Shown one piece after another: positions 32,752 through 39,896 of a DNA stretch of 64,000 bases. The notes under the pieces are model-generated. The model saw nothing but the letters and a program-made list of their open reading frames with translations. It did not search any database and was not told the origin of the DNA. Position 1 is the first letter of the stretch, and each line of letters begins with the position of its first letter. The position numbers were made by a program, and so were the translations under genes. The DNA comes from an uncultured Eubacteriales bacterium (lineage in GTDB: Bacteria > Bacillota > Clostridia > Oscillospirales > Oscillospiraceae): positions 3,100-67,099 of the forward strand of contig UROF01000012.1 of NCBI GenBank assembly GCA_900549475.1. Reading direction: 5' to 3'.

Positions 32752-32780
32752 TTGTCAATACACTGGGAATGTGGTATGAT
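32752..32780 (+). promoter_or_regulatory. promoter for lspA operon
   Basis: TTGTCA (32752-32757), 17 bp and TATGAT (32775-32780), 32 bases before the lspA start. Confidence 0.7.
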
Positions 32781-32812
32781 ACCCATACTTGCTGAAAAAG
32801 GAGTTAACCACT

Positions 32813-33316
32813 ATGGCATATATCGTGACGATTCTCTTGTGTATTGCCGCCGATCAGGCGGTAAAATTCTGGACAGTGGCCAATCTTGGGCTCTTTGAGA
32901 CCAAACCCCTGATCCCCGGCCTGGTGGAGCTGTGCTACGTCCAGAATACCGGCGGCGGCTTCTCCATTCTGACGGAGCACACCTGGCTGCTGACGGTGGT
33001 GACGGCGGTGCTGATGGCGGTGATCGCCTGGGCCATGGTGAAGAAAATTTTCCCTCATCCGGCGGCTATGTGGACATTGACGCTGATCCTGGGCGGGGGC
33101 TTAGGCAACCTTGTGGACCGGGTGCGGCTGGGTTATGTGGTGGATATGTTCCACTTTGAGTTCCTGCCCTCCTTTCCGGTGTTCAATGTGGCGGATATGT
33201 GTATCGTCTGCGGCACCATCGGCTTTGCGGCCTACTATCTGCTGCTCCACGACAAGGTGATGGCAAAAAAGAAGGAGGATACCAGTGGAAGCGACCATCC
33301 TGACGGCAACGCCTGA
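32813..33316 (+). CDS. lspA: lipoprotein signal peptidase (signal peptidase II)
   Basis: 167 residues with four transmembrane helices. It cleaves prolipoproteins at the lipobox; several such lipoproteins are encoded in this window. Conserved blocks are VQNTGGGFS (family NxGAAF), GNLVDRVRLGYVVDMF and FNVADMCI, giving the catalytic aspartate pair Asp111 and Asp128. AAGGAG lies 9 bases before the ATG at 32813. Its end overlaps the pseudouridine synthase gene by 32 bases, a common lspA-rluD arrangement in Firmicutes. Confidence 0.94.
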   Translation: MAYIVTILLCIAADQAVKFWTVANLGLFETKPLIPGLVELCYVQNTGGGFSILTEHTWLLTVVTAVLMAVIAWAMVKKIFPHPAAMWTLTLILGGGLGNLVDRVRLGYVVDMFHFEFLPSFPVFNVADMCIVCGTIGFAAYYLLLHDKVMAKKKEDTSGSDHPDGNA

Positions 33317-34202
33317 GCAGGCGGGACAGCGGCTGGACGCCTTTCTGGCCCAGGCCCTGCCGGAGCTGACCCGGTCTGCGGCCCAGCGGCTCATTGCCGA
33401 GGGACTGGTGACAGTAGACGGCAAGGCCCCCGCCAAGAGTTTGAAGCTCTCCGGCGGGGAGACGGTGGCTGTGACCGTGCCGGAGCCGGAGGAGGCCCAG
33501 GCCCTGCCGGAGGACATCCCTCTGGACGTGGTCTATGAGGACGATGACGTGATCGTGGTGAACAAGCCGGTGGGCATGGTGGTCCACCCGGCCCCGGGTC
33601 ACAGCGGCGGCACACTGGTCAACGCCCTGCTCCACCACTGCGGCGACAGCCTCAGCGGGATCGGGGGAGAGCTGCGCCCTGGTATCGTCCACCGCATCGA
33701 CCGGGACACCAGCGGCCTTATCATCGCCGCTAAAAATGACTTTGCCCACCAGGCCCTCTCCGCCCAGCTCCAGGATCACAGCCTGTGCCGGACCTATGAG
33801 GCGGTGGTCATCGGGAATCTCCGGGAGGACAGCGGCACCGTCAATGCCCCCATTGACCGCAATCCCAAGGACAGAAAGAAGATGGCAGTGGTGCCCGGAG
33901 GCCGCCCGGCTGTCACCCACTGGCAGGTGCTGGAGCGCTTTCCGGGATATACCTATGTCCGCTGCCGGCTGGAGACAGGCCGTACCCACCAGATCCGGGT
34001 CCATATGGCCTACATCGGCCACCCCCTCTATGGAGACACGGTATACGGCGCCAAAAAGGCGGCACCCGGTATGACGGGCCAGTGCCTCCACGCGGTGGGC
34101 CTCACCTTCCGTCACCCCCGTACCGGGGAGACAGTGGAGCTGAGCTGTCCCCTCAATGAGGAGTTTACAGCATTTTTGCGGAAACTGAGAGGAGGAGCGT
34201 AG
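33285..34202 (+). CDS. rluD: RluA-family pseudouridine synthase
   Basis: 305 residues. An N-terminal S4 RNA-binding domain (RLDAFLAQALPELTRSAAQR, about residues 15-75) precedes the synthase domain with the catalytic motif HRIDRDTSG (Asp139) and the uracil-pocket block RTHQIRVHMAYIGHP. It converts uridines to pseudouridine in rRNA; the S4-bearing architecture matches RluD/YlyB. The start is GTG at 33285 with GGAGG 6 bases upstream. The stop overlaps the acetyltransferase start. Confidence 0.9.
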   Translation: MEATILTATPEQAGQRLDAFLAQALPELTRSAAQRLIAEGLVTVDGKAPAKSLKLSGGETVAVTVPEPEEAQALPEDIPLDVVYEDDDVIVVNKPVGMVVHPAPGHSGGTLVNALLHHCGDSLSGIGGELRPGIVHRIDRDTSGLIIAAKNDFAHQALSAQLQDHSLCRTYEAVVIGNLREDSGTVNAPIDRNPKDRKKMAVVPGGRPAVTHWQVLERFPGYTYVRCRLETGRTHQIRVHMAYIGHPLYGDTVYGAKKAAPGMTGQCLHAVGLTFRHPRTGETVELSCPLNEEFTAFLRKLRGGA

Positions 34203-34903
34203 TGGATCGTTTCAAAATCATGGCATACCTGGAGGGGGACATCCTCCAGAACGCGCCGCTGCTGGGCGCCCTCCAGCGGGGTGCCGGGGAACTGGTGGCC
34301 GGGGGTGAAAGCGGAGCGCTGCTCCGGGAAACATCGGGGTCGTATATGTTCTCAGCGGCCTCCCGGCAGGCGGCGGCAGAACTGGTGGAGGCGCTGCCGG
34401 CATGCACCTCTATGATGGTCTGCCAGGCGGACCTGGCGGACATCCCTGCAAAGCAATACGGCCTGGAGATCGGAAAAAGCTGCCATCAGGCGGTATACAC
34501 CGGAGGACCGCTGCCCCAAAGGGATGTGTTGACCTTCCGGGCCCCCGGGGAGGCGGAGCTGGATATCATTGAGGCCACCTATGCGCTGGAGGACCGGCAG
34601 GTGCTGACCAGGCTCCGGGACGATGGGATGCTCTTTGCCGGTTTTGACCAGGGGGAATTTGTGGGCTATGTGGGCCGCCATCAGGAGGGCAGTATAGGGC
34701 TGCTCAATGTGTTCCCCCAGTACCGCAGGCGGGGCTACGGCCAGGAACTGGAGACGTTCATCCTCAACCGGGTGCTGGCGGCAGGGGAGCTGCCCTACTG
34801 CCAGATCTTTCAGGGAAATGAGGCGTCTCTGGCCCTTCAGGCCAAGCTGGGCTGGAAGCTGGCGGACAAGTATACTTGCTGGCTGTTCCCGCCGGAGGAA
34901 TAG
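34202..34903 (+). CDS. GNAT family N-acetyltransferase
   Basis: 233 residues. The N-terminal 110 residues are variable and helical. The C-terminal half is a GNAT fold, with the acetyl-CoA loop QYRRRGYGQELETFIL and the following strand PYCQIFQGNEASLALQAKLGW. The start is GTG at 34202, overlapping the previous stop (TAGTG) with GGAGGAG upstream. It ends the lspA operon before the perfect hairpin at 34918. The substrate amine is unknown. Confidence 0.85.
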   Translation: MDRFKIMAYLEGDILQNAPLLGALQRGAGELVAGGESGALLRETSGSYMFSAASRQAAAELVEALPACTSMMVCQADLADIPAKQYGLEIGKSCHQAVYTGGPLPQRDVLTFRAPGEAELDIIEATYALEDRQVLTRLRDDGMLFAGFDQGEFVGYVGRHQEGSIGLLNVFPQYRRRGYGQELETFILNRVLAAGELPYCQIFQGNEASLALQAKLGWKLADKYTCWLFPPEE

Positions 34904-34917
34904 ATCGGTAACAAATC

Positions 34918-34957
34918 AAACAGCCGCCGCAGGCATTTTGCCTGCGGCGGCTGTTTC
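34918..34957 (+). terminator. rho-independent terminator after the lspA operon
   Basis: AAACAGCCGCCGCAGGC and GCCTGCGGCGGCTGTTT form a perfect 17-bp stem around ATTTT. Confidence 0.9.
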
Positions 34958-34981
34958 GCTGTTATTGTGGGGGATAAGCTT

Positions 34982-35067
34982 CGCGACTGGCGGGAGGGGA
35001 CTGAGAGCTTACAGCTCCTCCAGTTCATCCAGCCAGAGTTTGGCCACTGCATCACTGGGCATCCGCC
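34982..35067. repeat. duplicated copy of the nadE 3' end (copy A)
   Basis: 86 bp nearly identical to 35201-35286 (offset 219 bp; I count roughly six to eight differences). Copy B includes the last 20 codons of nadE and its stop; copy A is non-functional and preserves much of that coding sequence on the minus strand. The two copies flank a 133-bp GC-rich palindromic insert. Confidence 0.85.
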
Positions 35068-35200
35068 TCGTCGGCGCAAGTTTCGTATCCCTCTGCCCGC
35101 CGCTTCAGCGGCAGGCATCGCTCGCTTCACTGCGCCTCCTCTCCCCACCCCAGACCGCTTTGCACCCTGCGGGCGCTGCGCTGGGTCTGGGCGGGGGCCC
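35068..35200. repeat. 133-bp palindromic insert between the two nadE-tail copies
   Basis: It contains TGCCcGCCGCT/AGCGGCaGGCA (35094-35117) and a larger stem of CCCC and CCCAGACC pairing with GGTCTGGG and GGGG (35143-35196). There is no credible ORF. It resembles a REP or small MITE-like element and needs a genome-wide copy count. Confidence 0.5.
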
Positions 35201-35286
35201 CGCGACTGGCGGGAGAGATCTGAGAGCTTACAGCTCCTCCAGTTCATCCAGCCAGAGTTTAGCCACTGCATCAGACGGCATCCGCC
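35201..35286. repeat. native nadE 3' end (copy B of the 86-bp duplication)
   Basis: Matches 34982-35067. Bases 35228-35286 are the functional nadE terminus (encoding VAKLWLDELEEL) and 35201-35227 its immediate downstream flank, so the duplication extends beyond the coding end. Confidence 0.85.
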
Positions 35287-37180
35287 AGTCGCCCCGGGGG
35301 CTCAAAGCCACGGAGCCCACCTTGGGTCCGTCGGGCAGGCAGGAGCGCTTGAACTGCTGGTTGAAGAACCGGCGGTAGAAATTCTTCAGCCACTTGAGGA
35401 TCACAGCGCGGTCATACTTGCGGCCCAGAGCCTGCTCCGCCAGCCGCAGCACCTTCCGGGGACCGAAGCCCCAGCGGATGATGTAGTAGAGGAAGAAGTC
35501 GTGGAGCTCGTAGGGGCCCACCAGATCCTCGGTCTTCTGGCTGATCTTGCCCTGAACGGCGGGCAGCAGCTCCGGAGACACGGGGGTGTCCAGAATGTCC
35601 TCCAGCACGTGGGTGAGATCCTCGTCCTTTTTCAGGTTGTCCCGGGCCACATAGTCCACCAGATGGCGCACCAGGGTCTTGGGGATGGAGGCATTGACGC
35701 CGTACATGCTCATATGGTCGCCGTTATAGGTGGCCCAGCCCAGAGCCAGCTCGCTGAGATCACCGGTGCCGATGACAAGACCGCCGGACTGGTTGGCGAT
35801 GTCCATAAGCACCTGGGTGCGCTCCCGGGCCTGGGCGTTCTCAAAGGTGACGGAGTGGTCCTCCATGCTGTGGCCGATGTCCTTGAAGTGGCTCTTGACG
35901 GTGTCACCGATGGGGATGGTGCGAAGGGTGGCCCCCATCCGCTCCGCCAGGATCACGGCGTTGTTTTTGGTGCGGTCGGTGGTGCCGAAGCAAGGCATGG
36001 TCACGGCAATGATGTCCGTGGCGGGCCGGCCCAGCATACCCATGGCAAGAGCGGTGATAAGAAGGGCCAACGTGGAGTCAAGGCCGCCGCTCAGGCCCAC
36101 CACTGCCGTTCTGGCGCCGGTGTGCTCCAGCCGCTTTTTGAGACCCATGGCGGCGATGGTCAAAATCTCCTCGCACCGGTCCGCCCGGTCGGCGGCGTTC
36201 TCCGGTACAAAGGGGGTGGGGGAGACGTAGCGGGTAATGGGGGTCTGGCAGGGGGTGAACTCCGCCCAGGCTGCGGCCAGACAGCCGCAGGAGGGGTCAC
36301 GGAAACTGGGCTCGGCAGGGAAGGTGGTCAGCCGCCGCCGCTCATACACCAGCCGCTGCACGTCGATCTCGCTGATGGTAAGGCCGGTGGCAAAGCGCTT
36401 CTCCGCCAGGAGGGCGCCGTTTTCGGCGATCATGTTGTGGCCGGCAAACACCAGGTCGGTGGTGGATTCTCCCTCCCCGGCATCGGCGTAGACGTAGCCG
36501 CAGCAGAGGCGGCCGGACTGGCCCACCACCAGCTGACGGCGGTAGGCGGCCTTGCCTACCACCTCGTTGGAGGCGGAGAGGTTCAGGATAATGGTGGCCC
36601 CGGCCTCCGCCAGATGGCGGGAGGGGGGATCGGCAGCCCATAGGTCCTCACAGATCTCAATACCCACCTTCAGCCCCGGGATACCCTTGCACTCGATAAT
36701 GGTCTGGCCCAGGGTGGTATGGAGCATGTCGGTATCGTCGTAGGGGCAGGGAACATCCAACGTCAGGGGATGGTCCAGGCCGCCGGCGGTAAACCAGCGC
36801 TGCTCATAGAACTCCCCGTAGTTGGGCAGATAGGTCTTGGGGACCACCGCCACGATCTCGCCTTTCTGGATGGCCACGGCGCAGTTATAGAGCTTTCCGG
36901 CGCAGCGCAGGGGCATGCCGAACACCGCCAGGATCTCCAGGTGGCTGGTGGCTTTCAGGATAGTCCGCAGGCCCTCCATAGCCCCTTCCAGCAGGGTGTC
37001 GTGCAAAAACAGGTCGCCGCAGGTGTAGCCGGTAAGGCACAGTTCCGGCAGGGCCAGGATCTTTACGCCCTGCTTGTCCGCCTCCCGGATCATGGTGAAG
37101 ATCTGCTCGGCGTTGTACCGGCAATCCGCCACCCGGATCTTAGGGGTTCCTGCCGCCACGCAGATAAAGCCGTCTTTCAT
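35228..37180 (-). CDS. nadE: glutamine-dependent NAD+ synthetase
   Basis: 650 residues, two domains. The N-terminal nitrilase-type glutaminase has the triad Glu46 (LPELCLTG), Lys115 (VVPKTYLPN) and Cys177 (GIEICEDLW). The C-terminal ATP-dependent synthetase has the PP-loop VVGLSGGLDSTLALL. It amidates nicotinic acid adenine dinucleotide to NAD+ in the cytosol using ammonia channelled from glutamine. TGAGGAGG lies 9 bases before the ATG. It has its own promoter at 37222 and is separate from ricT-holB. Its 3' end has been duplicated downstream. Confidence 0.96.
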   Translation of the reverse strand: MKDGFICVAAGTPKIRVADCRYNAEQIFTMIREADKQGVKILALPELCLTGYTCGDLFLHDTLLEGAMEGLRTILKATSHLEILAVFGMPLRCAGKLYNCAVAIQKGEIVAVVPKTYLPNYGEFYEQRWFTAGGLDHPLTLDVPCPYDDTDMLHTTLGQTIIECKGIPGLKVGIEICEDLWAADPPSRHLAEAGATIILNLSASNEVVGKAAYRRQLVVGQSGRLCCGYVYADAGEGESTTDLVFAGHNMIAENGALLAEKRFATGLTISEIDVQRLVYERRRLTTFPAEPSFRDPSCGCLAAAWAEFTPCQTPITRYVSPTPFVPENAADRADRCEEILTIAAMGLKKRLEHTGARTAVVGLSGGLDSTLALLITALAMGMLGRPATDIIAVTMPCFGTTDRTKNNAVILAERMGATLRTIPIGDTVKSHFKDIGHSMEDHSVTFENAQARERTQVLMDIANQSGGLVIGTGDLSELALGWATYNGDHMSMYGVNASIPKTLVRHLVDYVARDNLKKDEDLTHVLEDILDTPVSPELLPAVQGKISQKTEDLVGPYELHDFFLYYIIRWGFGPRKVLRLAEQALGRKYDRAVILKWLKNFYRRFFNQQFKRSCLPDGPKVGSVALSPRGDWRMPSDAVAKLWLDELEEL

Positions 37181-37221
37181 GGCAAAGCCTCCTCAACATG
37201 CAAGAATGATTGTTTGGGGTT

Positions 37222-37250
37222 ATTGTACCCCGGCAAGGGAGAAAATGCAA
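37222..37250 (-). promoter_or_regulatory. promoter for nadE
   Basis: On the minus strand TTGCAT (37250-37245), 17 bp and TACAAT (37227-37222), about 42 bases before the start codon. Confidence 0.65.
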
Positions 37251-37251
37251 G

Positions 37252-37283
37252 CAGGCCGCCGCCCTTTTGAGGGCTGCGGCCTG
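37252..37283 (-). terminator. hairpin terminator after ricT
   Basis: On the minus strand AGGCCGCAGCCCT pairs with AGGGCGGCGGCCT around CAAA. It lies between the ricT stop and the nadE promoter, which argues that nadE is a separate transcript. The T-run is modest (GCATTTTC). Confidence 0.65.
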
Positions 37284-37311
37284 CGGTGTGTTTCAGGAAA
37301 TGGGAGGGAGA

Positions 37312-38724
37312 TCATTCGCCCTGGCTCTCTCCGCCGCCCTGACCCTTACCACGGGGCCGGTGACGGGGACGACGGCGGCGGGCACGGCCTTCTCCGGATT
37401 TACCCTCCGAAGGGGCGGCACTCTGCTGCCGGGCGGCACGGTCGGCGGCGGCCTTCTTCTCCGCGGTGGTGTCGCCGGAGGAACGGATCACCGTCTTTTC
37501 CACCTTCTCCACCTTTACGGGGCTGCCCTCCCGGGGCTTATCCTGCCGCCGGCCTCTCTGGCCGCGGCCGGCGGGCTCAGCCTTCTTCTCAGGCCGGGCC
37601 GCTTTTTCCGCCTTTTCCTGCTTTTCCGGCTTTTCGGCCTTCTTCTCAGGGGCGGGCTTTCCCGTGTCGGCGGTTTTTGCCTTGTCGCCGCCCCGGCGGC
37701 CGCCTCTGCTGCGGCGGCGGGAACCGGACTTGCTCTCCTCCTTGGACTCGTCAGCCAGCACAGAGGGAATGGCAATGGCCTCCTTGACGGGGGAGGCGCT
37801 GCGGCGCTGGGGACGGGGTTCCTGGGGCTCCTGAGGCTCCTCCGGAAGGGCCTCCTGGGGGGTATAGCGCTGGGGCCGCTCCTGAGGGATCTCGATGCCC
37901 TCCCGGCTGCCCTTGCCGTTGCGCAGGACACAGATCTCGCAGCACTTATAGCGCTTGGGAGATTCGGGGGCGCTGTCCAGGCGGACAGTGACCTCCTCCC
38001 GCAGGAGATCCACACTGCTGATATTGCCGATGCCGTCGGGGGTGTCCACAAAGCTGTCGTTTTTGGGCATCCGCTTGGCGGCGTCCTCGTAGGCGTTCTG
38101 CTCGTACTTGAGACAGCACATGAGCCGTCCGCAGGTACCGGAGATCTTGGTGGGGTTGAGGCTCAGGTTCTGGGTCTTGGCCATCTTGATGGACACGGGG
38201 ATAAATTCATCCAAAAACTGGCTGCAGCACAGGGGACGGCCGCAGATACCAAGACCGCCCAGCATCTTGGCCTCATCCCGGACGCCGATCTGCCGCAGCT
38301 CGATCCTGGCCCGGAACACGCTTGCCAGATCCTTTACCAGTTCCCGGAAGTCCACCCGCCCCTCGGCGGTAAAGAAGAAGATGATCTTGTTGCCCTCGAA
38401 GTTGCACTCCACGTTCACCAGCTTCATCTCCAGCTTGTGGGCGGCGATCTTCTTCTCGCAGATGGCGAAAGCCTCCTTCTCCCGCTTCTGGTTGTAAGCG
38501 GCGGCCTTGTGATCGTTTTCGGTGGCGATGCGGACCACCGGCCGCAGAGGCTGTACCACGCTCTGCTCAGGCACCTCGTGGTTGCCCTCCACGCAGCAGA
38601 CGTATTCCATGCCCTGGGCGGTTTCCACCACCACATACTGGCCCGGCTCAATGGTCAGGCCGTTGGGGTCAAAATAGTAATTCTTCGCGCCGCCCCGAAA
38701 GCGGACGCTGACGACTTCTGTCAA
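37312..38724 (-). CDS. ricT: RicT/YaaT (PSP1 domain) protein with long basic C-terminal tail
   Basis: 470 residues. The first 270 are the PSP1/YaaT domain, a component of the RicAFT complex that directs RNase Y and supports sporulation in Bacillus. Cysteines for iron-sulfur binding are conserved: GGLGICGRPLCCSQF, GTCGRLMCCLKYE and KCCEICVL. The last 190 residues are unlike Bacillus RicT (about 275 aa): a disordered tail of Lys, Arg, Glu, Pro and Gly with blocks such as GSRRRSRGGRRGGDKAK and RARRRRPRHRPRGKGQ, which looks RNA-binding. The start is TTG at 38724 with AAGGAGG 8 bases upstream. It is downstream of holB, the usual order. Confidence 0.92.
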   Translation of the reverse strand: MTEVVSVRFRGGAKNYYFDPNGLTIEPGQYVVVETAQGMEYVCCVEGNHEVPEQSVVQPLRPVVRIATENDHKAAAYNQKREKEAFAICEKKIAAHKLEMKLVNVECNFEGNKIIFFFTAEGRVDFRELVKDLASVFRARIELRQIGVRDEAKMLGGLGICGRPLCCSQFLDEFIPVSIKMAKTQNLSLNPTKISGTCGRLMCCLKYEQNAYEDAAKRMPKNDSFVDTPDGIGNISSVDLLREEVTVRLDSAPESPKRYKCCEICVLRNGKGSREGIEIPQERPQRYTPQEALPEEPQEPQEPRPQRRSASPVKEAIAIPSVLADESKEESKSGSRRRSRGGRRGGDKAKTADTGKPAPEKKAEKPEKQEKAEKAARPEKKAEPAGRGQRGRRQDKPREGSPVKVEKVEKTVIRSSGDTTAEKKAAADRAARQQSAAPSEGKSGEGRARRRRPRHRPRGKGQGGGESQGE

Positions 38725-38777
38725 AGAAAGCGCCTCCTTTATTTCAATAGATCAGAGGGTAAGGGCGGCAAGGCCTG

Positions 38778-39626
38778 TCAGGGCGCCAGTGCCACTGCCA
38801 GGGCGCCGGTGAGATGTCCCACGCCCACATTGTAGCCGCACTGGCGAACAAAATCCCCCAGTGTATCGGCCAGGGCGGACAGGCGCCGGCGGCCCAGGGT
38901 CTCCGCCAGACGGCGGATGAGGGGATCATCCCAGCCGCTGCCGCCGTAGGACAGGCTCAAAGCCCCGCAGATCAGATCCCTGGTATCGGACAGCAGTCCC
39001 TGCAGGGATTCCCGTTCGATCTTGCTGTTTTCCATCTGGGCCCAGAAAGCGGCCATATCCGCGCTGCGCCCGGCACACAGGAGTTCACACAGCTGCCGGG
39101 CACTCTCATCCACAGCGGAGCGCTCGGGCGGCGGCGGGGCCAGTCTCCACTCCACGCTCCGGGAGCGGATGGTGGGCAGCAGCATGGCGCTGTTTGCCGC
39201 GCAGAAGAGAAATGCGGCGTGAGGAGGACCCTCCTCCAGCACCTTCAGCAGTACGTTCTGCCCCTTGGGGTCCAGCAGGGAGCAGTCGGGGAAGAGGTAG
39301 ATCTTCCGCCGGCCCTCGTTGGGGAGGATATAGGCATCGGAGCGGACGGAGCGCAGGATCTCCATGGAGATGCTCTTGTGGTCCGGGTCCCGGACCGTGA
39401 TCACGTCGGGGTGGATGTCCCGCAGCACCTTCCGGCAGGCGGGGCACACGCCGCAGGGGGGCTCGTCCCCCTGACACTCTATGGCGGCGGCGGCAAACCG
39501 GGCACATCGGAGCAGATCGCCCTGGCCGCTGAGGATCACCGCCTGGCCCAGGGTGCCTGCCCTGGCTGCCCTCCGCAGCTGCCCGGCCAGCTGTTCCTGC
39601 CCGGGAATGGTCAGCTCCTGCGCCAT
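38778..39626 (-). CDS. holB: DNA polymerase III subunit delta'
   Basis: 283 residues. A clamp-loader AAA+ subunit without a functional Walker A, as expected for delta'. Four cysteines in ECQGDEPPCGVCPACRKVL form the zinc module, followed by HPDVITVRDPDHKSI, ILPNEGRRKIYLFPDC and KVLEEGPPHAAFLF, which are typical delta' blocks. Start at 39626, 7 bases after GAGGAGG; the frame upstream is not conserved-looking. It pairs with ricT in the common holB-yaaT arrangement. Confidence 0.92.
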   Translation of the reverse strand: MAQELTIPGQEQLAGQLRRAARAGTLGQAVILSGQGDLLRCARFAAAAIECQGDEPPCGVCPACRKVLRDIHPDVITVRDPDHKSISMEILRSVRSDAYILPNEGRRKIYLFPDCSLLDPKGQNVLLKVLEEGPPHAAFLFCAANSAMLLPTIRSRSVEWRLAPPPPERSAVDESARQLCELLCAGRSADMAAFWAQMENSKIERESLQGLLSDTRDLICGALSLSYGGSGWDDPLIRRLAETLGRRRLSALADTLGDFVRQCGYNVGVGHLTGALAVALAP

Positions 39627-39804
39627 GTTTTCGCCTCCTCGCTCCGCTGCATTGTGTCCTCCGGAGAGATACAAGCAGATGCAAAATCATAATCATTTTA
39701 TCACACTCTCCGTAAAAAAATCAACAACGAGCAAGGAAAGAATAGGAGAATCAACAGATTTTCTTTTTTGTCCAAAAATTTATGAAAAATTATGCAAAAG
39801 GGCC

Positions 39805-39834
39805 TTGCAAACCGGGTGTAAGTCCTTTTATAAT
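39805..39834 (+). promoter_or_regulatory. promoter for ppdK
   Basis: TTGCAA (39805-39810), 18 bp and a perfect TATAAT (39829-39834), 62 bases before the GTG start, in an AT-rich divergent gap. Confidence 0.7.
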
Positions 39835-39896
39835 ATAAGTCTCAAGAGGAAATAACGCCAAATGGCAAGAACACAAAACGGGAGGAAAACAAAGAC

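Noticed and set aside
34707..35378. Plus-strand frame with two serine-run repeats
   Set aside because: The repeated serine segment is the reverse reading of the duplicated nadE terminus, not an independent protein.
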